This document shows positions 24,684-36,309 of a stretch of 64,000 nt of DNA, piece by piece (position 1 is the stretch's first letter; every line of letters begins with the position of its first letter). This DNA is from Parasponia andersonii. Taxonomy: Eukaryota > Streptophyta > Magnoliopsida > Rosales > Cannabaceae. Below the pieces are notes generated by a model that was given only the letters and a program-made list of their open reading frames with translations, had not been told where the DNA came from and made no database searches. The translations under genes and the position numbers were made by a program. The stretch is from the NCBI GenBank assembly GCA_002914805.1, contig JXTB01000340.1, forward strand, positions 335,189 through 399,188, given 5' to 3'.

Positions 24684-24753
24684 GTATGTGAATAGTACCA
24701 TATACGTGAATAGTACTGTATATGTGAATAGTACTATATATGTGAATAGTACT
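24684..24753 (-). repeat. Four tandem GTGAATAGTAC repeats in the Copia leader
   Basis: Four units of about 18-19 bp, each TATGTGAATAGTACTATA or a close variant, lie between the primer-binding site and the gag start. The untranslated leader of the element would carry them. Confidence 0.9.
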
Positions 24754-24756
24754 CCA

Positions 24757-24775
24757 ACCAATGGCTCTGATACCA
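24757..24775 (-). other. Copia tRNA-iMet primer-binding site
   Basis: On the minus strand ATGGTATCAGAGCCATTGG follows the 5' LTR end. TGGTATCAGAGC matches the 3' end complement of initiator tRNA-Met, the usual primer of Copia elements. Confidence 0.9.
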
Positions 24776-24776
24776 T

Positions 24777-25340
24777 TGTTAGGAGATCACCTTTGCAGAA
24801 ACGATAACATACAACTAAAATACGAGTTGAGAAAATTTGGGTAAAATGAAAAAAAATAAGGCACACAAAAGAATTAACGTATTTCACCCAATTTAGGCTA
24901 TGTCCATGAATAAGGCTGTGAAGAATTTCACTATGAAAAGGAGATTACAATTCACTTCTCTCTAAATATAAGAAGAGAACAAATGAACCTCTCTATCTCT
25001 TAAAATAGGAGAAAACACTCTCACTAAACAATTTAGGAGAAAACAAGTAGGACACTAAGAGGAATTCCTATGCTCGAATTCTCTCTTAGAAAGGAAGAGG
25101 ATTTAGAATGGGATACCAAACAAGTGATGAAGTCCTCCGTATTTATAGAATTTGAACGGTGGTGTGAATACTATATTTTACTATTACTATTACGGTTGCT
25201 CTTTTCATTATTGCTATTGCGGCTTCCCTTTTTACTATTTCTATTGCGGCTGCCATTTTTACTATTCCTATTGTTGCTGCCTTTTTTCATTGTTCCTATT
25301 GTGGCTAGTTAGTAAGCTGCAATTGTTGATTTGTTCAACA
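24777..25340 (-). repeat. Copia 5' LTR (minus orientation)
   Basis: A 564-bp LTR bounded by TGTTAG and TTCAACA on the plus strand. It shares long blocks with 20139-20646, such as AGTTGAGAAAATTTGG, CTGTGAAGAATTTCACTATG and CTGCAATTGTTGATTTGTTC. A minus-strand CTATAAATA (25140-25148) is the likely TATA box. Confidence 0.93.
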
Positions 25341-26050
25341 TTATTGTGATTTATTTTTCTTAATCAAACCATTAATGCCTTCGTGAGAGGATTTATATTC
25401 CTTTCAGAGATTTAATTTAAAGGCTCAAATGATGAACACTTTTCAGATTTCAGATTTGAAGAAGTAGCATATCATTTTTTTTTCCATCTGTGTTTGAATC
25501 TCTAATTTAACAATTTTCATCAAGACTCATTTTTTATTCTTTTTTTTTTTTTTAAGAAAACAATTGATAAAGACTCAAATCACCACTGCAAAAGAGAAAA
25601 GATAAATGAACGAAAAAAAAAAGTAGAAAAACCAACAAATTACTAGAACTTAGCGTGAGTTAAATACAGCTTGGTTGTAAGATGAAGCAAAAGCATGCAG
25701 AAGAAGAAGCAGAAGCATCGACTAAAATATCTCTGAGGGCAGCTTGGGTGTGATGGACTATAAGTATTACTATATAGGATCCATGTTTTAATAGCCGTAA
25801 GATTTGATCGAAGGGTTTAAGCCTTCTTATTGGTAGGAGGGATTTTACCCGTCCTACGCTATAATTTTCCTACATTTATATGTGTTAAGTTTGCTTGTTT
25901 TTTTGGGTCGGTATTGATTTATTGTTGATCACAAAAATCAATGATTGTGTTTAATCCATAATAAGTTTTTGGTAAAATAAGAAAATGAGTGCGCCTATTA
26001 TTAGTCTCTAATATCAACGACCACCTCTGACGGTTGGGCATTTTGTCTTT
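25341..26050. other. Intergenic, no gene seen
   Basis: Sequence between the Copia element and the first SWEET pseudogene, AT-rich with poly-A/T tracts. No coding region, RNA gene or repeat was recognised. Confidence 0.6.
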
Positions 26051-26054
26051 CTAT

Positions 26055-27525
26055 CATTAGTGGCTTGGTGGAATTATATTATGCCACGTATAGAAGTAGC
26101 TGCGCAAACCCAAATAAAACTCCAAGCTCACTTGGCATCCAACATCAACCAAATAGGTCCATTAAGAAACAAAAGAGAAAAAGTGTATATATAATAATGT
26201 TTGATCCCAATTCCTATCATAAATTTTCAATAGCAACTTATGTAGCATATATTGGCTTAGCACTAGTAAATTTGTTTATGTAAGTTCTAATTCATTAATT
26301 AAATAATGAGAACTAATATATAACGTATGTTGTTATATATTTAAAAATTCTGAATAATAATTGGGATGCCGAGTATCATCCCTGGAATTGAAAGATTAGT
26401 TAATTACAATGATAAGCCCAAAAATATAAGACAATAAATAGTTCAAGTAACAACATTAGCAAAGGAGGTAAGTGATAATAAGAACGACATATACTCCATA
26501 CTTTTTGCTGTAATTACTATTTTCTATATCATAATAAAGCAAATAATAAATAATTACGAAACCAAAAGAAATGTATCATAACAGAAAAAATAATAAATAA
26601 TTAAGAAACCAAAAGAACTTACATGGTTAAGATCGTAAATAAATATAAATATTTAAGAAGTAAATAAATATACAACGTATGATTAACCATAACAGCCAAT
26701 AGAGCAGCATAACGATGAAGTTAAAGAGTATACAAATGATAGTAACTATGGTGGACCGTTTTTGTGAGAATAGGCCGAAGTGAATTTTGTGAGAATAGCA
26801 ATGCAAATAGGTTCAACAAGCACCTAGAGAAGGACTTTAATCCTAGTTTTATTGTCCGAGAATATAGAAAAGGAGCTATGAAAAGATGGGCCGCCTGACC
26901 TGACCGAAAAATTTTTTATATTAAGGCCCAAGCTTGGCCTGGCCAAAATTTTTATATCTGCCCGTTTCGCATGACCTATTTTTTCAACTCTAAAAAAGAG
27001 ATATATAAACTAGTTTTATGTACGTGCCTTAGGCACGTACACCGGTTTTTAATCAAATTNCAAAAAAAATAAAAAATAAAAAAGAGAAATATAAACTTTG
27101 CAAAATGGGCAAAACTCCAGACAAAATTAAGCCCATTCACTCGGCCCACAAAGGGGGAAAAAAAGATCAACTTAGCTAAAACCAAAAAAAAAAGAGAAGA
27201 TAAACCGTAAGTGCATAGTCGATAAAAAACCATTAATGTAAATAAGACAAAAAAAATACAAACAAATATTTAAAAAAGTAAGCAAATAGCTGGCATTCCA
27301 ACTGTTTATTCCTTTTTCTATTATTACTATAGACATAGGCAAACTTGAAGGGCAATATTAAATCCGTTAATAGTCATTGTCAAGACCAAAATGCCACCTG
27401 AATGTACCATAAGATGCCCAAAGAGGGCCTAAACCATGTAGTTGAGATAAGGGTAGCTAGATATAGTACTATCGAGTATTGCTCCATAGACTCTATTTTT
27501 CAAATTCGAACAAAAGTTGGCCTGG
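26055..27525 (-). pseudogene. SWEET pseudogene 1 (exons 5, 4 and split 3)
   Basis: Nucleotide similarity to the intact SWEET gene at 48251-49831 is readable in collinear order on the same strand. The exon 5 copy is at 26055-26170 (around CCCAAATAAAACTCCAAGC). The exon 4 copy is at about 26395-26535. Exon 3 is split between 26681-26875 (around AACTATGGTGGACCGTTTT) and 27334-27525 (around GACCAAAATGCCACC). Splice positions are recognisable (ATTAACCAT donor region, GGCCTGG acceptor region), but codons are disrupted by indels and stops. Exon 3 is interrupted by about 450 bp of inserted DNA, including a Helitron-like element at 27010-27333. Exons 1 and 2 were not found. Confidence 0.85.
27010..27333 (-). 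mobile_element. Small Helitron-like element inside SWEET pseudogene 1
   Basis: On the minus strand the element begins TCTATAGTAATAATAG, typical of Helitron 5' ends (TC). It ends with a perfect short hairpin (plus strand 27019-27041, GTACGTGCCTTAGGCACGTAC), then a few bases and CTAG, followed by a T outside the element. No target duplication is expected for Helitrons. At about 324 bp it is non-autonomous. The expected A before the TC start is a G here. Position 27060 is an N. Confidence 0.6.
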
Positions 27526-27597
27526 AAAAATTAATAAAATTGTTGTAGAGATATAATACTATCTAGCATTAGAAAAATAACAGGAAAATAGAAGTGT

Positions 27598-27790
27598 GTG
27601 CCTAAAGCCACACTCAACAGCAAAAATTGTAAGTTCGAGAAGTACCAAACGGAGAACTTTCATATATATATTTTTTTATTGTATACAGAGATGTCAAATT
27701 TAGGTTTGGGCTCGTCCCTAAGTTATATAAAGTCGGGCCAGCCTAACTGATTTTAGGCCCATCCTATCAAAGCCTACAAAGATTAATTAA
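27598..27790 (-). pseudogene. SWEET exon 3 fragment fused to a repeat
   Basis: Positions 27598-27662 match the middle of SWEET exon 3, around AAGTACCAAACGGAGAACTTTCAT (key block 27640-27662). This runs into a GGTTTGGGCTCGTCC...GGGCCAGCC repeat. The same junction recurs at about 28650-28830, so the SWEET piece and repeat were duplicated together. Confidence 0.6.
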
Positions 27791-27904
27791 CCAGTTATTA
27801 ATTGCTAGGGAAATAAAACTAGTTCCATTCCTTAATACTAAGCAAAGTAATTAATCAGTTCCAATCCTTAATTCTTATTATAGCCACTAGTTTATTATCT
27901 TCAT

Positions 27905-28100
27905 TGACTGTCAACTAAAGATAATCAATTAGTTACTAAGGAAGATAATCAATTGGTTACTAAGTCTAAAAACGATTATCATCTGATTATTAAGTCTAGG
28001 TAAGATAATAAACTAGTAAAGAATATAATCAACTGGTTAATAAGTCTAACGAAGATAATCAACTAACAAGTAAGATAGTCAACCAGTATAATGGGAAATG
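27905..28100. repeat. Degenerate minisatellite of about 27-30 bp
   Basis: Roughly six diverged units of the form GATAATCAACTGGTTACTAAG with TCTAA spacers. It lies between SWEET fragments. A related GTTACTAAGTTTAAAG block recurs near 28830. Confidence 0.55.
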
Positions 28101-28242
28101 GTAGACTTGGAAATCCATTATAAAAAATAGCTACAATAATAAGAAAATTTAAATAAATTACTATAAGTAAAAATATATATCTACAAAGTGCCATTGATAA
28201 TAATTCACCGTGTACAAAAACAAATAGACTAGCCTGAAAAAA

Positions 28243-28740
28243 TGCCTAAGCTTATTAGGTATCTGAAAACATTTAGGTCTAATTAGCATTTGTGAGGACA
28301 AAAATGAAAATGTAATGTAAGATTAGTATTAATGAGTGTGAGAGATTCATTAATTAATTATAATGATGAAAGTGTCAAAGTGGATGAGAGAATAAATAGT
28401 CCATGTAATACCATTTCCAAAGGACATAAGTGACAATGATATGAACTCCACACTTTTTGTTGTCATAACTTGTTTCTTTACCATAGGAAATGATTACAAA
28501 TATTAATTAGAAAACCTGAGTAGACAAATACTATGTATGTGTATATAAAAAGAAAGTAAGTGATCATTTATCACAATGAAATATCATACATCATGAAGTT
28601 CAAAATGACGTAAATGATACCAATAATGATGGACCGTTTGTTTTGAGAATGGTACAAAGCCACGCTTAAAAGCAACGACTACAAGTTCCGTAAGCACCAA
28701 AAAGAGGACTTTCATCATCCTTCTCTTTTTTGTAGAGGTG
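28243..28740 (-). pseudogene. SWEET pseudogene 2 (exon 5, 4 and 3 remnants)
   Basis: Collinear remnants of the intact SWEET gene can be read: an exon 5 start copy at 28243-28300 (CTTATTAGGTATCTGA), exon 4 at about 28362-28488 (AATGATGAAAGTGTCAAAG...CACACTTTTTGTTGTC), and part of exon 3 at about 28585-28735 (ATGATGGACCGTTTG...AGAGGACTTTCATCATCC). Frames are broken, and the first half of exon 3 plus exons 1-2 are missing. Same strand as pseudogene 1 and the functional gene. Confidence 0.8.
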
Positions 28741-28892
28741 TTAATATAGGTCTGAGTTTGTCCTGAAGTTAAATAAGGCTGCGCCAACCCAGCTAATCTT
28801 AAGCTTATACTATCATGGCCTAAGAAGATGAATCAAATAGTTACTAAGTTTAAAGAGGGAAGAAAAACTAATTGCATTTCCCAAAGGATAGT

Positions 28893-29130
28893 CACTATTA
28901 TAAAAAGAGAAATTATGACGGTTAAAAACTACCGTAATTAATAATTTTACGACAGTTGATAACCATCGTTAATACAAATGCCGTTAAAAAATAGTACATT
29001 TGACGACAATTCTCAACCGCCGTAAAAGAATATCAATTATGGCAGTTCCTGTAAAACTGTCGTAATTGATTCATTCAACGGTAGTTATAGTTGCCCTTAA
29101 ATGTCTATGACGATGATCAATTATGACGGT
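28893..29130. repeat. CACTA subterminal repeat region
   Basis: Multiple short copies of (T)TATGACGGTT, TACGACAGTT, GCCGTAA and GTCGTAATTGA in both orientations follow the CACTA terminus. In En/Spm elements such arrays bind the transposase accessory protein. Confidence 0.65.
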
Positions 29131-29739
29131 TTCCTAGAAATCACTGTAATTGAATATTTTAACAAGAGTTCACGTGGAACTGCTATTAAAGGACCACCCA
29201 GAGGAAATTTTTTTTCCTACCCTTGGGTAATTTATAAAATCCACGTAATAAAAATCAGGATAAACAATCTTATTCAATTTCTACAAAATCCAGATCCAGA
29301 TAAATTCACAAATAAATATAAACAACTAAAGTTCTATTATATAAATAAATACAATACAATATATATATATATATATATACCACTACCATTTATAAGTTAA
29401 TTAACTTAATTCAATATTAGACTAATCTATCTAATATACATAAAATCAACGAATTAAAATAATAATCTAATACTTGAGCATATCATAATACTTGCAAATA
29501 TAATTCTGATGAATTATATCGATAACTAAGTTCAAGAACATTGTCTAACTCTCAAATCATAGATGATTAGTTATGGTTACAACCAATTCTTCACGCATTT
29601 CATTAATATCATCCACTGAATAAATTTCTTGAGCGACACTATAAGTTTATAAACAAAATCAAATTTAGCAACTAAAAATGGCAAGTACATGTGTGAACTT
29701 AAATAACTTTTAGACAAACATAGTAAACTATCAAGATAC

Positions 29740-30480
29740 TTACATTTGATTCAATATAATCTGCTGGACTATTATCCTTCACCAAGTCTCGCATCATGCG
29801 CAAGATATAAAAAATCACATTTCACATAATTGAGTGAGATGGACATTATGATTATAGTGAGAACTATATATAATTAAAATATATAAACATCAAAAGATTA
29901 ATAAGTACATATTATAATCATTATAGATCATACCTTAACTACGTATCATCTTAGTCGTTGTCCTCTCTTTTGTTTGTCTGCATTATATATTTGGAATGCA
30001 CTAAAAGAAAACACATGTCATATTACTGATGGATTAATTAGAGAAACATATGTTAAGTATATTATATAATAAATTACACTAACCAATTTATGAGATTTTG
30101 GGTATCCTGTCTTGGTAGTTTTTCAAGTAGATCAAAGAAATAAATATTTTCTTAGGCTACATTAATCACCATCAACATCCAATATTGCTTATTCAAAGCA
30201 ATATAACCAATTATAACTACAAAAAAACATAAATAGCTCAACTATATAATATTTTAGTCAAAAAAAGATAATATTTACCCAAGATTATAAGGAGTTAATA
30301 ATAATATTCCTTTGCTCGCTACATGGAGTCTTTGTATAAGATCACGAGGATAACTATCATTATTTGTATTGGGAACTTTAGATATGATAGCAGGATCAAT
30401 AAATTGAAATAAGTGCAATCGTTCCAAACTCAAGAGTTCATTGTACAAGTACCTAATTAGAAACCAAAAATATATTATGT
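29740..30480 (-). pseudogene. Ulp1-like cysteine protease remnant of the CACTA element
   Basis: Minus-strand translation gives fragments in the right order for plant transposon Ulp1-like (peptidase C48) proteins: PNTNNDSYPRDLIQRLHV, ASKGILLLTPYNLG, AFQIYNADKQKRGQRLR and YILRMMRDLVKDNSPADYI. The last corresponds to the CGYYVLRFMRDIV block after the catalytic cysteine, though the cysteine itself is not legible. Short intron-like gaps and stops separate the pieces. Ulp1-like genes are known passengers of plant MULE and CACTA elements. Confidence 0.65.
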
Positions 30481-31139
30481 TACTATAAATTAAGAAAATA
30501 TGTAATATTTATAAAAAAAATTAGTGTACTTACTTGATATACACTGAAATTCATGTAGCACAAATCTCTTAAAGAAGAGAGAAATATATTATGTCCTCCG
30601 TTTCTATATAAAGTTGATACTCTTCAATCCTGTATATCTCCTGTTCCATCGGTATTGTAACATTGAAGTTAATGTTGAATTTTGAAATTTTTGAATACAA
30701 AGACTTTAGTGTTGAGAGAAGACAAGGAGTTTATATAGGCAACTCCGAATACATGAGCCTAGCACTGGATAATGATGAGGGAATCACTTTTTTCTATTGA
30801 GGTTTATTCACTAGCAATATGGGCGGTGATATATTTTTCTTCCTTTATGGCTTTAATTTAATTAGTTAGAATGATGTATATTATATTAAAATAGTTGAGT
30901 AAAAATTTAAAAATTTACCTTATCTTTCCTAAGTAGTACTAGATACTTATACTAAGATATTAATGTATCAATTGCATTGATAACCAGGAAGATATCGACA
31001 GATAGAATGGGAATCAGGAGGACCACGTGCTTATTGAATACGTCTTTGATTGAAACTCGAATATGATCCTTGCCTAAATTGAGGAGTGATTAATTCATTC
31101 AAAAATCAAGTATCATGCAACTTAAATTATTCTAAGTTC

Positions 31140-32540
31140 TCAAGCTTTTATGTTGGTTTGATGTGTTTTTGCTTTATTTTTATAGTTATTATGAATAAAT
31201 GAGAATCAAGAAATATTAGTGATAAATATGGATATTTTAATAATTTAGGATGAAAGTTGAGTCTGATACGAATGCAACGCAATGAAAATCAAGCAAAACG
31301 GAGCTAAAACAAAGAAATAGCTCCCTTGGGAAGAAAATGTATCGTGCTGAGTTCCAAAGCCGAGAGTACTGCAACTCTACCTAGAAAATTGAGTTCTAGA
31401 GGCTAGAGCATTGCGACACTTTCCAGGGAGCGCCGTGGTACTACATGGAATCTGAAAGCACGTTTTTAGTGAGTTTTTAGAGCCAGTTTGGATCATTGAT
31501 GTCATTTGATCGAATGATTGATATTCCACCTGACTTAGATCACTTTGGAGCCTCTTAAATATATCTTTAAGCCTCCATTTAAAATGTGAAGAGTTGGAGA
31601 GAAAATACAATAACAAGAGCTCAAAAATCCTAGAGAGGAAAGAGTTTAGAGCAAAAATCTTAGAGAGGATACTTGAGAAAGTGACTTAAAAAGATTGAAG
31701 CTTGAAGTTCTACCTTCACAAAAAAGTTTTTCTCATCTTTTTTCTCGCCCTAATTTCATTTGAATTTTGTATTATGTTTGATTATTGAATATATTTAGAT
31801 ATATGAAATTCTTGTTGAGATTAATATTGGATTTTTTTATGTTGAATTAATTGTTATATGCTTGGGATTTGATGTAACTTAAATTTTGATTCTATGTCTT
31901 GATTTTTAATATATTCTTTGATGTTATTCTTGAATTTATTTATGCTATTCCATGTTTAATGCTTCTTAGTTAATTAGTTACTAGTTGGATAATTTAGTTT
32001 CTAGAATTTGGCACTTGAGAAAGGGAATTTTAAAAACAATCATAGAATAGTATAATTTAGGATTTGTAGAGTTTGAGAAAACTTATAATTTTTTTGAATC
32101 TATGATCAAAGAACTATTGAATATAATGAATTCTTAAATTCTAGATTTGGAATAAAGATATTGGAACTGAGATTTAGGAGTGATTTTACTTGGTACTCGA
32201 GAGAAGAAGTAGAAATATCTTTAAGTTCTTGGTTTATAAACTAGGAATAATTGATTAGGATGAAATTAGTGATCAAAAGACATAGTTGATGGTTAGGTGA
32301 ATTCAATCTCCTAGTACATTTGTACATAAAATTTCGATATTTTATTTTTGTATTTATTTTTATCTTTGTATTTATTTAACTTATAAATTCATTTAGTTTG
32401 GTTACCTAGATAAAGTTAAGTAACGATAATTTTAGTAATCAACGATAATTTGATACATAATTCTTCATGGGATCGATAACTCTATATTTATCACTTTATT
32501 ACTTGATTATGACTCGTTCACTTGTGGTTGTTTTACATAT
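31140..32540. mobile_element. Possible inserted LTR sequence within the CACTA element
   Basis: This stretch separates the Transposase_24/linker exons from the Ulp1 part and has no coding frames. It has features seen in plant Gypsy (Athila-like) LTRs: a G+C-richer block with GCGCCGTGGTACTAC (31429-31443), a long T-rich body, and GATCGATAACTCTATATTTATCAC near 32473 (key block AATCGATAACTC-like). No TG/CA ends with target duplication could be fixed, so this is a weak call. Confidence 0.3.
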
Positions 32541-32559
32541 ATGCATTTTAGCATAACGT

Positions 32560-34050
32560 AAATCTATCATATAAACTGAAGTTACTGCCGTGTTTACAAT
32601 GAAACTAGCAACAACTATCTCATTATCTGGTTCTATCATCAACCTACAAGGTGTATACTGTATATTGAATATATTAGTACAATTATATAGTATACATATA
32701 AAGAGATAGAAAAGCTACACTAGTATAGTTTTCACCGAGATTGGCGTTGCACTATTATCTTCTATTTCAGGCATCGTGGCATAAAATTCAGGCTCTAGGG
32801 ATCATCAATATCCATCTCGGCATCTTCAACTTCAATTTCGGGCACATGGACATTTGCTTTTGGATTTTTTTTTCCAAGTGCACCGATGGATTTCAAAATC
32901 ATATTTTGAAACTTATCAAATCTTTGTTGCAATGTAATCTCTTGTTTTTAGAGGCGTTCTTCGTATATATTTTCTAACTTACTAATTTTTTCCTCCTACA
33001 CTTTGTCTCTCATAATGAAATTGGCATTTTTATAACTCTCTTAATCCCCTCACTAGGCCTCCTGAACACTTCTCTTTATGCTACAAATTTACTTTCACCT
33101 CGAAGATGACCTGGGTACTCAGGAGTTTCCAATACTTGAGTAAGAATGTCATTGGATCCAATTTCAACGATCTTTCCCTTGTCTTATAGCTCATATAACA
33201 TATCCTATAAAAGTAGTAAACACATTATTTAGTAATCAAAATTTCAGTTATAAATACCAAAGTATGTATAATAAATAGAACTTACAATTCTTTTACCTTT
33301 TTCTCTTGTACTATCATCTATATATGGATTTTGTCTGGATTTTCTTTACAGCTTAGCCTGCTTAATGAGATGTATACTTCCTTCTTCTTCTTGCATTTCT
33401 TTTTCCAACTTTACGAAAGACTTACGAGAAGTGCAGTGTGGATATTATTGTTTTGTACGTCTTTTTTGGTTTTTTTTTTTCCTTAACTCTAGAAAGTTGG
33501 GATCCATTCTTGATGTAACAAAGGCCTTCTATTGTTCATCAGTGATATAATAATTGCTTATTGGTAGAACTACTGATGCATCTGATTTTCTATAGCCTAT
33601 ATTGTATATTTAAAGTACCTTCTAATTAATGATGACTTGTAGTCACACCATTTCTTACTCACCGATGACCATACATAAACTTTATTACCTTGACTATCAA
33701 TTTATAGGAACGTACTCTAAAAAAAATTAAATAAAACATGAATTAGGCCATATGGTGGCATAAACAAATAAAGTATGATATGAAATAAGTAAGTAGATAA
33801 CTTGCTCTTAAGTCGTCTCATATGACAGTGTAAATCTTCTCTAGAATATTAGGCTAATTAGGTATAGTAATCAGAACTTTGGTATGAGCTAACCAACTAA
33901 GATATGATTCAAATCCCAGTACTTAATGCCCAATTGGTTGGCCTAGTGCTATTTCTCATTTTGATGATTTCTTTACATTGTGTAGCCCCTTTTTTTGACT
34001 TCTTTTTTCTAATGCTTTGTATGATTCTCATTTGAATGATCTCCTATCGA
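32560..34050 (-). pseudogene. Transposase_24 (TNPA-like) remnant of the CACTA element
   Basis: Minus-strand fragments match the plant Ptta/En/Spm transposase_24 family: KGATQCKEIIKM, SVSKKWCDYKSSLIRRYF, YITDEQ, KAFVTSRMDPNFLELRKK and HCTSRKSFVKLEKEMQEEEG. These are followed by a coiled-coil-like segment (KVQEEKISKLENIYEERL...QEITLQQRFDKF) and a CRLMIEPDNEIVVASFIVN block at 32690-32560. The frame is broken by several stops. In active elements this protein binds the subterminal repeats. Confidence 0.75.
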
Positions 34051-34199
34051 CCTAAACAAATAAAACAAAATATTAATAAATATAATAACTCTTATTAATC
34101 AATTTTGCAAGTAATAAAAGTAAACATATAATACAACATATACATATTTAATTCACTTTATATTATTTTGTCTTAGCCAATGTCACCACCATCTCTAGA

Positions 34200-35126
34200 A
34201 TATTACCAAATTTGTGATTTCTAAGATCTTATTTTATTATTGTCTATATGTCATTTATGTTTCTCTAACTACGAGAATTTGCTAGACGCTGAAGTTTTCC
34301 ATCTTTGATTCTTTCTTCATTATACAATATCAAACTTTTAGCATGTTCTTCATTTCGAAACAACCGTCCAAATTAAGGAATGGGTAGAATATACCACAAC
34401 ACTTTTGCTGGGACTCCTTTATTCTCTTGGTTAGAGTGCTTCATAACCTTCCATCTCAAACTTTTACAAATAGGATAACTACTTGCATTTATAAACTCTT
34501 TGCAGTACAATATACAATCATTTGGACAAATTTGTATCTTTTCATACTCCATGTCCATTGAGCATAATGTTTTCTTCTCTTCATATATAGAAGTGGGTAT
34601 ATTGTTATTTTCTAAAAATACCTCTCCTAATAATGAAAGTAATTAAGAAAATCTATTATTGTTTTACCCATTACGAGTTTTGAATGGTAAATTCTAACAA
34701 AAAAAAAAATGACAATTTTGTGAATTTTGAACCAGGGTAGAAATATCTCTTTACATCTTTCACTAATTTCATGAATTCATCCGGACGATTAGAAAAGTTT
34801 TCTTCAATATCATTAACTATATCTACTGGATGATCTTCGTATTTCTCGAAAATATATTCGTTTCGAGCTCTTTTGTTAGGAAAATTTTCTTCAAGTACGA
34901 GTTCTCTATGCCATATCTATCTCGTATAAGATATATCTATTCCATTAAAAAATAAATGTCTACTTATATCGACATTTTTCATATAATTAATATTACCATA
35001 TTTAATACTTGGACATGGAGTTATAGAAGGATCTTCACTATTTTCTTTGGTATATCTTAGGAAATGTGCAATCCTGTCTCCGTACGCTTTTGACAATTTA
35101 CTTTTTGTCATCCAACTTTTATCCAT
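34200..35126 (-). pseudogene. TNP2 transposase remnant (CACTA)
   Basis: The start at 35126 opens MDKSWMTKSKLSKAYGDRI, the N-terminal transposase-associated domain of CACTA transposases. Downstream, out-of-frame fragments read FMKLVKDVKRYFYPGSKF, then MDMEYEKIQICPNDCILYCKE and GVPAKVLWYILPIP, the conserved 'YEKIDACPNDCMLYWKD...VPAKVLRYFPL' core of TNP2. Most of the catalytic region beyond this is missing and several frameshifts are present, so it is inactive. Confidence 0.85.
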
Positions 35127-36309
35127 TATTAAGCACTAAAATTCTAACTAAAATTCAACATAATTTTTGCTTAAAAATTGACTAATCCCCTATAAAAAAA
35201 TAATGCATACCACCAATTTATACTTTAAACCCAAGTCAATATATCACATTTCAACTTTGTAAATCTCCAAATTCATCTGATTTTATACTTTGTATTAAAT
35301 TAATAAAGTTAGTAATTTAAAAACTAACTAATTTTATTAATGCTTATTTTTTTTTTCAACTAAGGATTATGTAAATTCAAAATATTGTCTATTTAAAATT
35401 AGTAACTATATAATCTATCAAATAAATAATAATAATACACACATTACACATATAGTAAAACCACATAAAATTAAACAAAGTTAAGCAATTCATGACAATG
35501 TGGTCACATTAATAAACTATAATTATTAATGACTATTAAAAATACAACATAATAACATACATTTCATTTCACTTTCTCTAATTAAAACAAATTTCGGATT
35601 AAATAAAAAATAAAATAAAATTACCTCAAAGTATCCTAAAATTCAAAAATACTCCAAATTTGATGTTAGAGTTGCTATATCCATTCAAATTAAAACCTAA
35701 TACAACAAAAAACTGCACAAAATCACAATCACACTTGACATAAAAAATTTAGATCAAATAGAAAATTAAAAAAATACCTCCAAGTAACCTAAAATGCAAC
35801 AATATTATGGATTTGATGCTGAAATTGATACTTCCAACCAAATCAGAACCTAAAACAAGCAAAAATATATTAAAAATAATAAGATTACACATTATTCGGA
35901 AATTGTAGCGTTTAATCGTAAAATATTCTAAACAAATTATAGGTTAAAAAATTATTAAAATACAAATAAATCGTAAAAAATTCAAACATATAAAGTTTAC
36001 TCAGGTCAAATGAAATGATTTGAGCTAAATAGAAGTGATTTTGGCTAGAAAATTGACCGAAATAGCAACTGTCATCCGTGTAGGAGACGAACGATGCGTT
36101 CTCGGCCTAAGAGAAGAAGAAGCAGTTTGGTCCTCTATTAAATTGTCTTTAATGGCTATTCTCGTGGAACTACCGTTAAAGTTATGTTTTTTTACATTTT
36201 TAGCTGTTCTGGTCGAACCGTTGAGAAAAAAGAAAGCTTTTCTTAGCAGTTGAACTAGAATCGCTGAGAAAGACTATGGTTTACTTTAATGGCGGTTCAA
36301 GAGAAATAA

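Larger units (their letters stand above)
20139..25340 (-). mobile_element. Degenerate Ty1/Copia retrotransposon (Tnt1/Tork-like)
   Basis: The element reads right to left. The LTRs are 24777-25340 (5') and 20139-20646 (3'), both with TG...CA ends. The flanks TTGTT and TTATT are a 4-of-5 match to a target duplication. A tRNA-iMet primer site (TGGTATCAGAGCC on the minus strand) abuts the 5' LTR, and a polypurine tract (AAGTGGGAGAA) abuts the 3' LTR. Inside, in order, are gag, CCHC zinc knuckle, protease, GAG-pre-integrase, integrase, RT and RNase H remnants. The LTRs differ by many substitutions and indels (564 versus 508 bp), so this is an old, dead copy. Confidence 0.93.
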
